Shown piece by piece: positions 37,678-46,170 of a DNA stretch of 64,000 nucleotides; the first letter of the stretch is position 1, and every line of letters begins with the position of its first letter. The DNA comes from CAVSQX01 sp963730225 (lineage in GTDB: Bacteria; Planctomycetota; Phycisphaerae; Tepidisphaerales; Tepidisphaeraceae), in assembly GCA_963730225.1 (NCBI GenBank), contig CAVSQX010000002.1:310001-374000 (forward strand), written 5' to 3'. The position numbers and the translations under genes are program-made. The notes below the pieces were generated by a model. It did no database searches. It worked only from the letters and a program-made list of their open reading frames with translations, and was not told where the DNA came from.

Positions 37678-37708
37678 GGCAATCCGGGTTTCGGCTTGCC
37701 GGCGAGTC

Positions 37709-38968
37709 TCAGGCGTTGGCCATGGCGGGCACTTTTGGAACTTGCTGCCTGGCGAGCAGGGCGTCGAACTCGCTGAGCTTGGGATCGATGACCGCGGGAT
37801 AGGGCAATTCGTTCTGCACGACTTCGAGGGTTTTCAGGCCGTTGCCGGTGATGCTGACGACGATGGAATCGTTGCGGGGAATTCGGCCGGATTGGATCAG
37901 CTTGATCGCCACCGCCAGCGTGGTGCCGCCGGCGGGCTCGGTCCAGATTCCTTCGGTTTTTGCGAGCAATTTGATCGCGTCGACCAATTCGACATCGGTG
38001 GCGCTTTCGCCCCAGCCGTTGGATTGCTTGACGCATTGGTAGGCGTAATACCCGTCGGCGGGATTGCCGATGGCGATGCTCTTGGCGATGGTATTGGGCT
38101 TCTGCGGCTCGATGATGTCGCTGCCTTTTTGAATCGCCTTCACCACCGGATTGCAGCCGGCGGCCTGGGCGGAATAAATTCTGGGCTGGTTATCTTCGAC
38201 CAATCCGAGCTGGATGAATTCCTGATACGCCTTGTAAACTTTGGGCAGAATCGTTCCGCCGGCGGTGGGAATGACGGTGTGCTGCGGTAGCGTCCAGCCG
38301 AGTTGCTCGGCGATCTCAAAGCCGTGGGTTTTCGCGCCTTCGGTGTAGTACGGCCGCAGATTTACGTTGACGATGGCCCAGCCGTATTTGTCGGCGATTT
38401 CGGTGCAGAGACGATTCACATCGTCGTAGTTGCCGCGGATGCGAACCATGGTCGGGCCGAAGATCAGGGAGCCCAGAACTTTTCCCTGCTCCAGATCGTG
38501 CGGAATCATGACGAAGCAGCGAATGCCGGCGGCGGCGGCGTGGGCGGCGGTGGAGTTGGCCAGGTTGCCGGTGCTGGCGCAGCCGACGGTGTCGAAGCCG
38601 AACTCGACGGCCTTGCTGATCGCCACCGAAACGACGCGCTCCTTGTAGGAGTAGGTTGGGTAGTTGCAACTGTCGTCTTTGATGTACAGGTTCGTGCATC
38701 CCAATTCGGCGGCCAGGCGATTGGCTTTTCGCAGTGGCGTGAAGCCGGAGTGGAAGCCGGTGACGGGTTTGTCGACCGGCAGAAGATCTTTGTATCGCCA
38801 GAGCGATTTGGGTCCGCGGGCGATGGATTCGTGCGTCACGTTGCCGGCCATGGCGGCGTAGTCGTATTCGACTTCGTAGGGTCCGAAGCACTGCCCGCAG
38901 ACGTGAACGGCGGTGGCGGCGGTGCGATGGCCGCATTCCTTGCATTTGAGACCCAGCACGTAACTCAT
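37709..38968 (-). CDS. thrC: Threonine synthase with N-terminal zinc ribbon, SAM-riboswitch controlled
   Basis: PLP enzyme converting O-phosphohomoserine to threonine. 419 aa. Zinc ribbon Cys9/12/24/27 (CKECG, CGQCF), PLP lysine Lys109 in NYPTYSYKERVVSVA, phosphate cradle STGNLANSTAAHAA, GGTILPKVYKAY, and a serine-rich end TGNGLKTLEVVQ. The ribbon-bearing form is common in archaea and planctomycetes. A SAM-I aptamer plus terminator fill the 180 nt before the start; an AGAGG SD lies between the terminator and the ATG. Because SAM shuts the gene off, a tie to methionine metabolism is likely; see the riboswitch entry. Confidence 0.92.
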   Translation of the reverse strand: MSYVLGLKCKECGHRTAATAVHVCGQCFGPYEVEYDYAAMAGNVTHESIARGPKSLWRYKDLLPVDKPVTGFHSGFTPLRKANRLAAELGCTNLYIKDDSCNYPTYSYKERVVSVAISKAVEFGFDTVGCASTGNLANSTAAHAAAAGIRCFVMIPHDLEQGKVLGSLIFGPTMVRIRGNYDDVNRLCTEIADKYGWAIVNVNLRPYYTEGAKTHGFEIAEQLGWTLPQHTVIPTAGGTILPKVYKAYQEFIQLGLVEDNQPRIYSAQAAGCNPVVKAIQKGSDIIEPQKPNTIAKSIAIGNPADGYYAYQCVKQSNGWGESATDVELVDAIKLLAKTEGIWTEPAGGTTLAVAIKLIQSGRIPRNDSIVVSITGNGLKTLEVVQNELPYPAVIDPKLSEFDALLARQQVPKVPAMANA

Positions 38969-38982
38969 AAAAACCTCTCGGC

Positions 38983-39016
38983 AAAAAAAGAAGCCTCTTC
39001 CCGTAAGAAGAGGCTT
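38983..39016 (-). terminator. Riboswitch expression-platform terminator
   Basis: On the minus strand AAGCCTCTTC / GAAGAGGCTT (10 bp, 6-nt loop) is followed by CTTTTTTT, 15 nt before the thrC ATG. The 5' arm CTCTTCTTA can instead pair with TAAGAAGAG at the 3' side of the aptamer P1, giving an antiterminator. Confidence 0.93.
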
Positions 39017-39037
39017 TTGCCGGCTTGGTCATTGCTC

Positions 39038-39146
39038 TTCTTATCTATCCCGAATCAATCGAATCGGGGGGGAGTTAGCACCCGTCGATTAACTCAGGGT
39101 TGCTGTGGCGTCATCGGGCCCGGCCCTCAACCACTCTCGATAAGAA
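39038..39146 (-). ncRNA. SAM-I (S-box) riboswitch
   Basis: The minus strand carries the S-box core in order: P1 TTCTTATC, GAGAGTGGTTGAGGG, GGCCCGATGA, CACAGCAACC, GGTGCTAACTCC, and closing GATAAGAA, which pairs with the first strand over 8 bp. The 3' P1 strand overlaps the antiterminator, so SAM binding frees the terminator and turns thrC off. Confidence 0.95.
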
Positions 39147-39271
39147 CGGTATTCAGTTTTGCTGCGGAGATTTTACGGGGGGTTTTGGGGGTGTCAAGAA
39201 TGAGTTGGGCGAGCGGATGTTACGTTTGTTACGAAATGTTACGTTTCGAAAGCGGATTTATTAGATTATTG

Positions 39272-39364
39272 CTATGAATCCATGAATACAACCGAGAACG
39301 AGTCGTGCGATGTGAGCTGGTGACGCAGATCGTGCGGAAGTTTTTCGTCGAGGAGTAATTTCAA
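39272..39364 (-). pseudogene. DUF5615 PIN-like toxin, truncated to 30 residues
   Basis: TTG start overlapping the antitoxin stop (TTGA). Reads MKLLLDEKLPHDLRHQLTSH, the family N-terminus (LLDENLP), then DSFSVVFMDS and TAG. About 80 residues of the normal protein are missing, so the toxin is inactive. Confidence 0.75.
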
Positions 39365-39582
39365 GCCGCGTGCCCGGGCGTCGACAACACCTGATTTGCG
39401 CGATCCAGTACCGCCTCGGCTTGCGTGCGCTTCACGGAGGGAAATTGGGAGAGGAAATAGTCAATGGATCGACCACGCTTGAGCGCGTCGAAGAGAGATC
39501 GCACCGGTACCCTGGTTCCGGCGAAGCATGGTGTGCCGCCTTGGATTTCCGGGTCGGTCTGGATCGGGCCCGTAAGAGCCAT
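39361..39582 (-). CDS. DUF433 antitoxin
   Basis: 73 aa: TDPEIQGGTPCFAGTRVPVR, SLFDALKRGRSIDYFLSQFP, SVKRTQAEAVLDRA. This is the standard DUF433 winged-helix antitoxin, normally paired with a DUF5615 PIN-like toxin, of which only a stump follows. TATAAC lies 6 nt before the ATG on the coding strand (39589-39594), another leaderless arrangement. It may be a surviving antitoxin that guards against a related toxin elsewhere. Confidence 0.88.
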   Translation of the reverse strand: MALTGPIQTDPEIQGGTPCFAGTRVPVRSLFDALKRGRSIDYFLSQFPSVKRTQAEAVLDRANQVLSTPGHAA

Positions 39583-40058
39583 TTAAGCGTTATATCGGAA
39601 TGCTCAATCGAATCGCCTCCTCAATCAACGACGGGATCGATTTCGAGGTTTCGTGGCGAGGTACGGTAGATTTCTTTCATGCGACGATCGCTTCCATCCA
39701 AGACCCAAGGGCTCATCGACCAGCGTGTGAAAAAATTGGCGTGTCCGCCAGACCGGCGAGCAGGCTCGCCGGGTGGTGAAGATGCGATTATTGGCGACAG
39801 AACGCGCGGGCGAACGGGAGTTCAAATTCTGCGCGTCGTATATCCGCATTAGCTCCTCGTTTTGCACAGCGCCGAATTAACGTCGAACTTGCCGCAACCG
39901 CTTTCCCATAACGCACTTCAGCCCGGCGAGCCCGGATTTGCAAAAAATAAGCAAAAAAGTGTTGTTTTGAGCATGGGTATGGCGGTATATTGCCGTTTGG
40001 TCGGGTCGTTTATCAAAAAAAAGCTGTCGAAGAACCGCTTGGCACATCAGGAGAGGCT
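39583..40058. other. 476-bp stretch without a convincing gene
   Basis: Holds the DUF433 promoter (39589-39594), the palindrome GGCGAGCAGGCTCGCC (39755-39770) and the leader of the PEP-CTERM gene. A short minus frame starting MKEIYRTSPRNLEIDP near 39680 and an 80-codon minus frame show no family features. Confidence 0.5.
39755..39770. repeat. Palindromic repeat, copy 1
   Basis: GGCGAGC-AG-GCTCGCC, identical to the copy at 40879-40894. Confidence 0.75.
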
Positions 40059-40901
40059 ATGCGAAATCTTGCATTGATCGCGGCGGCGGGAAGTCTGTTT
40101 GTCTGGTGCTCGATTGCATCGGCGCAACAGGTGAATCCCGGTTACGATTTGTTTCAGTCGCTGAGCGGCACGCAATTCCTGGGCACGCCGTTCGACGGCG
40201 TGCCGTTGGGCAGTTATGCGTTTCCTAACCCGGGCAACAGTCCGGATCCGATCACCCTGGGCACGGGAAACGCCGATACGATTGTGCAGCGTTTGTCTAC
40301 CGCCACCCCCGGCAGCCCCACCGTCGGCCTGCAAATGAACGCGTTGCAGTTGGTCAGCGACACGCCGATCAATTTCGGCGGAGGGCCGCTCGGTTTTTAT
40401 TACGTGACGCTGCAATCGTCGGACGGCACCGGCCCGGCGAGCATCGGCAGCATGACGATTAATTTCGGCGGCCCCACCAGTGGAACGTTCTCCAGCATGC
40501 TGAATATTTTTTTTGACGTGCACTATGCGGCGATCAATGGGCCGATCGTTTTGCAAAGCGATTTGATATTGAGCAATAGCTCGGCGGTCTGGAGCAATCT
40601 GCCCGCGCCGGCGGACGTTCTACTGCCCAACTCGTTGCCCAATACGTACAACTATCTTCTCAACGGCTCGAACAACGCCAATGATTTCTTCGTTACCTCG
40701 CTCAGCACGAGTCAGGGCGGGGTCGGCGTCGTGGATGGCACGGTGACGGAAGTGAATCCGGTGACGCAGAGCGACCAGCATGTGGTGCAGGATGCCCAGG
40801 GGACGACATTGCCGGAGCCGGCGTCGCTGGGGCTGCTGGCTTTGGCCGGAGTGCTTGGTGCGAGGCGTCCGCGCCATCGGCGAGCAGGCTCGCCCTGTTA
40901 A
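40059..40901 (+). CDS. PEP-CTERM secreted protein
   Basis: 280 aa. Signal peptide LALIAAAGSLFVWCSIASA, a beta-rich body (FGGGPLGFYYVTLQSSDGTG, GSMTINFGGPTSG) and the C-terminal sorting signal LPEPASLGLLALAGVLGARR: a PEP motif, hydrophobic helix and basic end. Such proteins are processed by an exosortase, usually into exopolysaccharide-embedded surface material. Start at ATG 40059 with the SD AGGAGAGG. The last codons (RRAGSPC) come from a palindromic repeat that overlaps the stop region. It converges with the esterase gene 5 bp away. Confidence 0.88.
   Translation: MRNLALIAAAGSLFVWCSIASAQQVNPGYDLFQSLSGTQFLGTPFDGVPLGSYAFPNPGNSPDPITLGTGNADTIVQRLSTATPGSPTVGLQMNALQLVSDTPINFGGGPLGFYYVTLQSSDGTGPASIGSMTINFGGPTSGTFSSMLNIFFDVHYAAINGPIVLQSDLILSNSSAVWSNLPAPADVLLPNSLPNTYNYLLNGSNNANDFFVTSLSTSQGGVGVVDGTVTEVNPVTQSDQHVVQDAQGTTLPEPASLGLLALAGVLGARRPRHRRAGSPC
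40879..40894. repeat. Palindromic repeat, copy 2, inside a gene end
   Basis: GGCGAGCAGGCTCGCC again, encoding the last residues of the PEP-CTERM protein. On RNA it forms a 7-bp hairpin between two convergent genes. Confidence 0.75.
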
Positions 40902-40906
40902 ACGAA

Positions 40907-42178
40907 TCATTTTTTGAAAACCCATTTCAGCGCGGGCTCGATCTCCACTTGAAATGACGATTCGTCGTTGTGACCGGCGGGAAATTCGGTGAAGGAATAA
41001 TCTTTGTCGGCTGCGAGGCCGGCGGATTGGAGGGCGGCGGAGAAATCTTTGCCGTCGGCCGCGGCGGCGGAGGGGCCGCCGGGATAATTCGCTCCGTTGT
41101 TGCCGGGGTCGGCGTCCATGGTGGCGTAGATTCGCTCGGAAGCGAGCCATTTACCGTCGCCGAGAAGAATGGGGAGGAATTTGTGATCGTCGAGCCGCAG
41201 CCAGGGGGAGAGAACCAGGATTTGGCCGAAGATTTGCGGGTGGGTTTGGGCGGTGTAGAGGGAGATGAGGCCGCCGAAGGAAGCGCCGCCGATGAGAGTG
41301 TGGGCGCGGTCGGTTTGGGTGCGGTAGGTTTGATCGATCCAGGGTTTGACGGCTTCGACGAGAAAGCGGGCATACAAATCGCCATGGGCGGATGCGCTGT
41401 CGGAGGCGAGCGGGGGCGGGGTGAATTCGGCGGTGCGCTGCGGGGTGTTGTAGATGCCGACGATGATGAAGGGGTTGACTTCGTCGCCGCCGATGAGTCT
41501 TTGGGCGGCTTCGTCCATTCGCCATTCGATGCCGGCGAAACTGGTGGATTCATCGAAAAGATTTTGGCCGTCCTGCATGTAGATGACGGGATAGCGCTGA
41601 TCGGGATGCTGTTCGTAGCCGGGCGGGAGATAGACGATCAGGGTGCGATCGTTGTTGAGCAGATTGGAGTGGAAATTTTTGGTGATGCGGATGTCGCCGG
41701 TGAGGGTGACTCGGCCGGGGACGGATTGGCCGTGGTCGACCCAGCCGGCGACGGAGGCTTCGACGGTTTGTTGGCCGGAGACGAGCAGGGTGCGATCGGG
41801 AATGGATTCGCCTATGTCGTTGGTTTCGACGGTTCCCCAGGTTCCGCGGGTGATTTTGTAACCGTAGCCGATTCCGCTGAGGACCTGGGCGGAGCCGTGC
41901 CATTTGCCGTCGTCCTGATGCTGGAGGGCCAGGCCGGCGGCGTCCCAGTTGCCAAGCGACGGCACGTTGCCGGAGAGATAGATGAGTTGATTCTTCGGCG
42001 TGTCGGTCGGAACGGCGACGGAAAAATCGACCGTGACCGGCTTGGCCGCCTCGGACTTGGCGATGACGGCGTCGAGCTGCTCCTTGATTTTTCGGTTCTC
42101 CTGGGCGAAGTACGCCACGCCCACTAACAGTACAAGCACCGGAATCAGCACACCGATCGCCAGAATTCGCTTTCGCAT
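40907..42178 (-). CDS. Esterase D/enterochelin-esterase-like hydrolase with N-terminal CBM20-like domain
   Basis: 423 aa. A signal anchor (ILAIGVLIPVLVLLVGVAYF), a short coiled region, then a starch-binding CBM20-like domain (NQLIYLSGNVPSLGNWDAAG, GYGYKITRGTWGTVETND). The alpha/beta hydrolase follows: RTLIVYLPPGYEQHP, YPVIYMQDGQNLFDE, nucleophile elbow IGGASFGGLISLY, and the likely catalytic His in FPAGHNDESSFQ. It probably removes esters from a glycan at the cell surface. Starch binding is inferred from the domain and substrate is unknown. Confidence 0.88.
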   Translation of the reverse strand: MRKRILAIGVLIPVLVLLVGVAYFAQENRKIKEQLDAVIAKSEAAKPVTVDFSVAVPTDTPKNQLIYLSGNVPSLGNWDAAGLALQHQDDGKWHGSAQVLSGIGYGYKITRGTWGTVETNDIGESIPDRTLLVSGQQTVEASVAGWVDHGQSVPGRVTLTGDIRITKNFHSNLLNNDRTLIVYLPPGYEQHPDQRYPVIYMQDGQNLFDESTSFAGIEWRMDEAAQRLIGGDEVNPFIIVGIYNTPQRTAEFTPPPLASDSASAHGDLYARFLVEAVKPWIDQTYRTQTDRAHTLIGGASFGGLISLYTAQTHPQIFGQILVLSPWLRLDDHKFLPILLGDGKWLASERIYATMDADPGNNGANYPGGPSAAAADGKDFSAALQSAGLAADKDYSFTEFPAGHNDESSFQVEIEPALKWVFKK

Positions 42179-42285
42179 GATTGATACCCTCTGAGAAAAG
42201 TATCATAACGCAAGAAGCGGGTCTTGAGGATGCGGGCCAATTCGCGTCGCTGTTTCCGGGAAAGGCGGGGGCCCCTTGCTTATTT

Positions 42286-42317
42286 CCATTTGGAGCATAA
42301 GATGTAGCCATTTGGAG
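42286..42317 (+). promoter_or_regulatory. Direct repeats CCATTTGGAG before the Xre antitoxin
   Basis: Identical 10-mers at 42286-42295 and 42308-42317, 22 bp apart (two helical turns). The second one supplies the GGAG ribosome-binding site of the antitoxin gene. A repressor bound here would block both promoter and RBS. Confidence 0.65.
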
Positions 42318-42324
42318 TTAAGCA

Positions 42325-42843
42325 ATGGCGAAGATTAAATCGAGTGCCAGGCGGAAAAAGGAAGCTCTGCCTCCTGCGCTCTCATACCGCCGCGCAAGCA
42401 CCGGCCAGCCGGACGTGCTTGTGTCTGCGGCAGGCAAAACGTTCGCTGTAGAGTACAAGAAAACGGGATACATCCTTGGCCTCATCGCCGCAGACAACCT
42501 TGCGGCTGTGGAAGCGGTGTTACAGGGCTTGCCATTTCAGTCGATCGAACAATTTCGCAAAACGTCGGGGATTACTCTGGACCGGATCAAAGAGGTGGCG
42601 GGAATCAGCGACGGATCGTACAGCCGGCGACGGCAGACGGGTCGTTTGTCGCAAGAGGAATCGGAGAGGCTGTTGCGAGTGGGGCGGGTGTTTGAGCGGG
42701 CGACGGAACTGTATGACGGCGACCGGGACGCGGCGCGCCGGTGGCTCGAAAGCGTGATCCCCGAGTTGGGGAACCAGCGGCCACTGGATTTAGCCAGGAC
42801 CGAACCGGGGGCGCGGGGTCGAGGATTTGATCGGACGGATTGA
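42325..42843 (+). CDS. Xre/MbcA/ParS-type antitoxin
   Basis: 172 aa. A basic N-terminus, then an Xre-like helix-turn-helix (EQFRKTSGITLDRIKEVAGI, DGSYSRRRQTGRLSQEES), then the toxin-binding DUF2384 domain (RLLRVGRVFERATELYDGDR, AARRWLESVIPELGNQRPLD). These antitoxins pair with RES-domain NAD-degrading toxins; one follows immediately. The ATG at 42325 has GGAG 8 nt upstream. It likely represses its own operon through the repeats at 42286-42317. Confidence 0.88.
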   Translation: MAKIKSSARRKKEALPPALSYRRASTGQPDVLVSAAGKTFAVEYKKTGYILGLIAADNLAAVEAVLQGLPFQSIEQFRKTSGITLDRIKEVAGISDGSYSRRRQTGRLSQEESERLLRVGRVFERATELYDGDRDAARRWLESVIPELGNQRPLDLARTEPGARGRGFDRTD

Positions 42844-42858
42844 GCACGGGGTGGTTTC

Positions 42859-43319
42859 TTGATCGTGACGGCATACCGCATCGCCAAACGGAAATATGCC
42901 GGCACGATATGGTCCGGAGCGGGGCGCGAGACCACGGGGGTCGATGGAACTCGAAGGGCGTGGCCGTGGCATATGCGGCGGAGAATTGCTCGTTGGCTGC
43001 GTTGGAGCAGCTTGTGCATCTGGTCGGGCCGCGCGTTTTGAGAGAGTTCGTGGCTTCAGCGATCTCCTTCGATGATTTGTGGCTTGCGCGAATCGAAGCT
43101 CATGAGCTTCCGCCGGGGTGGCACGATGCGGTGGGTCCGCCGAAGCTGCGGGAATTTGGGGATCGATGGGCTGCGACGGCGGATTTCCCGGTGCTGGCGG
43201 TTCCCAGCGCGATCATGCGCGGCGAATGGAATTTTCTGATCAACCCGGCGCATCGGGAATTCGAGGGATTTGCGAAAACCGATCCTGAGGAGTTTTTGTT
43301 CGATGAGCGACTGGGGTGA
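42859..43319 (+). CDS. RES-domain toxin, one -1 frameshift
   Basis: Reconstructed ~153 aa: TTG start, IVTAYRIAKRKYAGTIWSGA, then ARDHGGRWNSKGVAVAYAAE, NCSLAALEQLVHLV, GEWNFLINPAHREFEGFAKT. RES toxins (Arg-Glu-Ser family) deplete NAD+ by phosphorolysis or hydrolysis. The frame breaks near 42924, where GGGG should be GGGGG; 461 nt is one base short of 154 codons. The invariant GGRWNSKG and the Tyr in AYAAE are intact. It follows its Xre antitoxin by 15 bp. Confidence 0.85.
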
Positions 43320-43444
43320 TGAAATGATGAATGATGATTTCTGATTGATAAGTTGGAACCAGCAATTCGGCAGTCGCTTGAATACGGCCGATTGGGTTGT
43401 ACGATTTCGCTTCGCATTTGGCGGGAAAAGTGAGCGAGACGGGA

Positions 43445-44887
43445 ATGGAAAAACGGGATAGCGGCGAGCAGCAGGTCGAGGCGGCGGACGCGGCCAAGGG
43501 TGCGGCGATTCCGGCCGTTTCGGGCGATCAGGGGGCGGGCATTGTGGCGGCGGCGGTGGAACTGGAATATGACAGTTTGGGGCCGGTCGGGCGATACCGC
43601 TGGGTGATCTGCGGGCTGCTCTTTTACGCCACGACCGTCAACTACATGGACCGCAGCGTTCTTGCGGTGCTGGAGCCGCTGCTGCGGACGAAAATTGGGT
43701 GGGATTCGGTTCAATACGGGAACATCACTTCGGCATTTTCGGCGGCGTATGCCGTCGGGCTCCTCTTCGCTGGCCGCATAATCGACAGGCTGGGCACGCG
43801 CATCGGGTATCCGCTGTTCATGGCCCTGTGGGGCTTGGCGAGCATCTCACACGCTTTTGCCCGAACGGTTTTTGGCTTCGGCATAGCGCGAGTGTTTTTG
43901 GGATTATTCGAAGCCGGCAATTTTCCCGCGGCGGTGAAGACGGTCGCGGAATGGTTTCCCAAAAAGGAACGATCGCTGGCGATCGGGGTGTTCAATTCCG
44001 GCTCCAACATCGGGGCGATTCTCGCGCCGATCATCGTGTCGCCGGTGCTGGCCGCTGCGCTGCATTTGACGCACGGCCGATTCGGCTGGCAGGCGGCGTT
44101 TTTTGTAACCGGCATTCTGGAGATCGTCTGGATTATTTTTTGGCTCGCGATCTACCGCCGGCCAGAGCAACATCGCAAGGTGAGCAAGGCGGAATTGGAT
44201 TACATTCTCAGCGACCCGCCCGATCCGCCGCGGAAGATTCCCTGGGCCCGGCTGCTGCCGCACCGTCAGACCTGGGCGTTTGCCATCGGGAAATTCCTGA
44301 CCGATCCGGTTTGGTGGTTCTGGCTGTTTTGGTCGGCGCCGTATCTGCATGACAAGTTCGGGGTGGACATCAAGCACATCGGCCTGCCGTTGATCGTGAT
44401 CTACAACATGGCCAGCGTGGGCAGCATCGGCGGTGGTTGGATCGCCGCGGGGTTTGCCCGGGCCGGGTTTAGCATGAACGTCGGGCGAAAAATGGGTCTG
44501 CTGATCTGCGGACTGCTTGTGCTTCCTGTGATGGCTGCGCCGTTCCTGCATAACGAGTGGGGTGTCGTGTTGCTGATTGGGCTGGCTGCGGCGGCGCACC
44601 AGGGGTTTTCGGCCAATCTGTTTGCACTGTCCGGCGATTTGTTCCCCAAGCAAGTGGTCGGTTCGGTTGTGGGAATTGGCGGGATGTTCGGCGCGGTGGC
44701 GGGCATCATCGTGCCGCTGGCGGCGGGGCACATCATCAAGAGCTTTCAAACGTATTTGCCGCTTTTCATCTTCGCCGGCTCGGCCTATGTGGTGGCTATC
44801 CTGATTATTCAGCTCCTTTCCCCCCGGCTGGAGCCGGCGACAATCGGCGAAATTGGCGGTTTTTCGCTGAATAATTCATCCCACTAG
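43445..44887 (+). CDS. MFS transporter, ACS (anion:cation symporter) family
   Basis: 480 aa, twelve membrane segments. ACS/hexuronate-type motifs: TTVNYMDRSVLAVLEPLLRT in helix 1, GRIIDRLGTRIGYPLFMALW, GLFEAGNFPAAVKTVAEWFP, KKERSLAIGVFNSGSNIGAI. ExuT/GudP relatives import hexuronates or glucarate with protons, so uptake of a sugar acid is likely. The Met at 43445 has an upstream GAGACGGGA; about 50 extra polar residues precede helix 1. It stands alone, but sugar-acid import fits the polysaccharide genes at the window start. Confidence 0.9.
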   Translation: MEKRDSGEQQVEAADAAKGAAIPAVSGDQGAGIVAAAVELEYDSLGPVGRYRWVICGLLFYATTVNYMDRSVLAVLEPLLRTKIGWDSVQYGNITSAFSAAYAVGLLFAGRIIDRLGTRIGYPLFMALWGLASISHAFARTVFGFGIARVFLGLFEAGNFPAAVKTVAEWFPKKERSLAIGVFNSGSNIGAILAPIIVSPVLAAALHLTHGRFGWQAAFFVTGILEIVWIIFWLAIYRRPEQHRKVSKAELDYILSDPPDPPRKIPWARLLPHRQTWAFAIGKFLTDPVWWFWLFWSAPYLHDKFGVDIKHIGLPLIVIYNMASVGSIGGGWIAAGFARAGFSMNVGRKMGLLICGLLVLPVMAAPFLHNEWGVVLLIGLAAAAHQGFSANLFALSGDLFPKQVVGSVVGIGGMFGAVAGIIVPLAAGHIIKSFQTYLPLFIFAGSAYVVAILIIQLLSPRLEPATIGEIGGFSLNNSSH

Positions 44888-44970
44888 CCGAAACCGCCAG
44901 AGAGGGCCTATCATCTTTCCGCTCGGCAACCGAACACAGGGCAAAAGCTGAAATTTTCCGAGGCTGATCC

Positions 44971-46170
44971 GTGAAAAAATCGTCATCCATTCGACCGTCT
45001 ATCGCTGGACTATGCGGGCTCGTATTGGGCGGACTCCTACTTGCGGGATGCGGGCACGGACAAGAGCAATCGCCGGCGATGCCGCCGGCGCTGGTGACGA
45101 TGGTGACGGCGGTGGCGAAGGATGTTCCGTTTTATCTGGATGAGCCGGTCGGCAAGGCGGTGGCCAGCGAATCGGTGATCGTGCAGCCGCAGGTCACCGG
45201 AATGTTGACGGCGCGGCATTTTGAGGACGGGGCGTTTGTGAAAACAGGCCAGTTGCTTTTCGAGATCGACGCGCGTCCGTTTCAGGCGGCGGTGGATCAG
45301 GCCCAGGCGAATCTCGTGCAAGCGCAGGCCGCGCTGGATTACGCCAAGAACGACTACCAGCGATACAAAGCGCTCGATGGCCAGCCCGCGGTTTCAGAAG
45401 AGGAAATTGAGCAGAAGGAAAACACGGTCGAAGTGGACGCCGCGGCGGTGCAAGCGGCGCAGGCGGGGCTGGAGACGGCGAAGCTGAATCTGGAATATTG
45501 CCGAATCACATCACCGATCGATGGACGGGCGGGGGCGCGGCAAGTTGATTCGGGAAATGTTGTCAACAACGTCGCCTTCAACGGAAGCGGAACGAATCTG
45601 CTGACGATTCAGAAGCTCGATCCGATCTACGTTGATTTCACCATCACCGAACGGCAGTTGCCGATGGTGCGGCAGTACATGGCGGGGGGAACGCTGAAGG
45701 TCGAGGCGGAGTTGCCCGAGGATTTGGCTCCCAGCGCCGCGGGTCCGTCGACTCAGCCGTTTCAGCCGCGGGACGGTGAATTGATTTTTCTCGACAACGC
45801 CGTGCAGGACGGCAGCGGCACGGTGAAGCTGCGGGCGCAGCTGCCCAATGTGGATCATCATTTTTGGCCGGGACAGTTCGTGAATGTGCGGCTGGTGCTG
45901 AAAGTGGAGAAAGATGCGGTGTTGATTCCGAATCAGGCGGCGCAGGTGAGCCAGACGGGGCCGTTTGTTTACGTGGTGAAATCGGACAACACGGCGGAGC
46001 TGCGGCCGATTGTGTTGGGGCAGCGGCAGGGCGATCTGGTGGTGGTGGAAAAAGGGCTGGCGGCGGGGGAGCAGATCGTCAACACGGGCCAGACGCTGGT
46101 ATTTTCGGGCGGAGCGGTGATGACCGCGCCGGCGGCGGGGGCGGGCAATGGGCAAGGCGGTAAGACGTGA
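44971..46170 (+). CDS. RND efflux periplasmic adaptor, lipoprotein
   Basis: 399 aa. Lipobox GLLLAGC after a signal peptide. Membrane-fusion-protein layout: QPQVTGMLTARHFEDGAFVK (lipoyl half), helical hairpin AVDQAQANLVQAQAALDYAK, second lipoyl half LEYCRITSPIDGRAGARQVD, beta-barrel LDPIYVDFTITERQLPMVRQ. It links the inner-membrane pump to an outer-membrane TolC, which is not in the window. Its stop overlaps the pump start (GTGA), so translation is coupled. GTG start with a GAGG SD. Confidence 0.95.
   Translation: MKKSSSIRPSIAGLCGLVLGGLLLAGCGHGQEQSPAMPPALVTMVTAVAKDVPFYLDEPVGKAVASESVIVQPQVTGMLTARHFEDGAFVKTGQLLFEIDARPFQAAVDQAQANLVQAQAALDYAKNDYQRYKALDGQPAVSEEEIEQKENTVEVDAAAVQAAQAGLETAKLNLEYCRITSPIDGRAGARQVDSGNVVNNVAFNGSGTNLLTIQKLDPIYVDFTITERQLPMVRQYMAGGTLKVEAELPEDLAPSAAGPSTQPFQPRDGELIFLDNAVQDGSGTVKLRAQLPNVDHHFWPGQFVNVRLVLKVEKDAVLIPNQAAQVSQTGPFVYVVKSDNTAELRPIVLGQRQGDLVVVEKGLAAGEQIVNTGQTLVFSGGAVMTAPAAGAGNGQGGKT

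Noticed and set aside
39625..39867. 80-codon minus frame left of the PEP-CTERM gene
   Set aside because: Low-complexity basic composition, no start signal, crosses the GGCGAGC palindrome.
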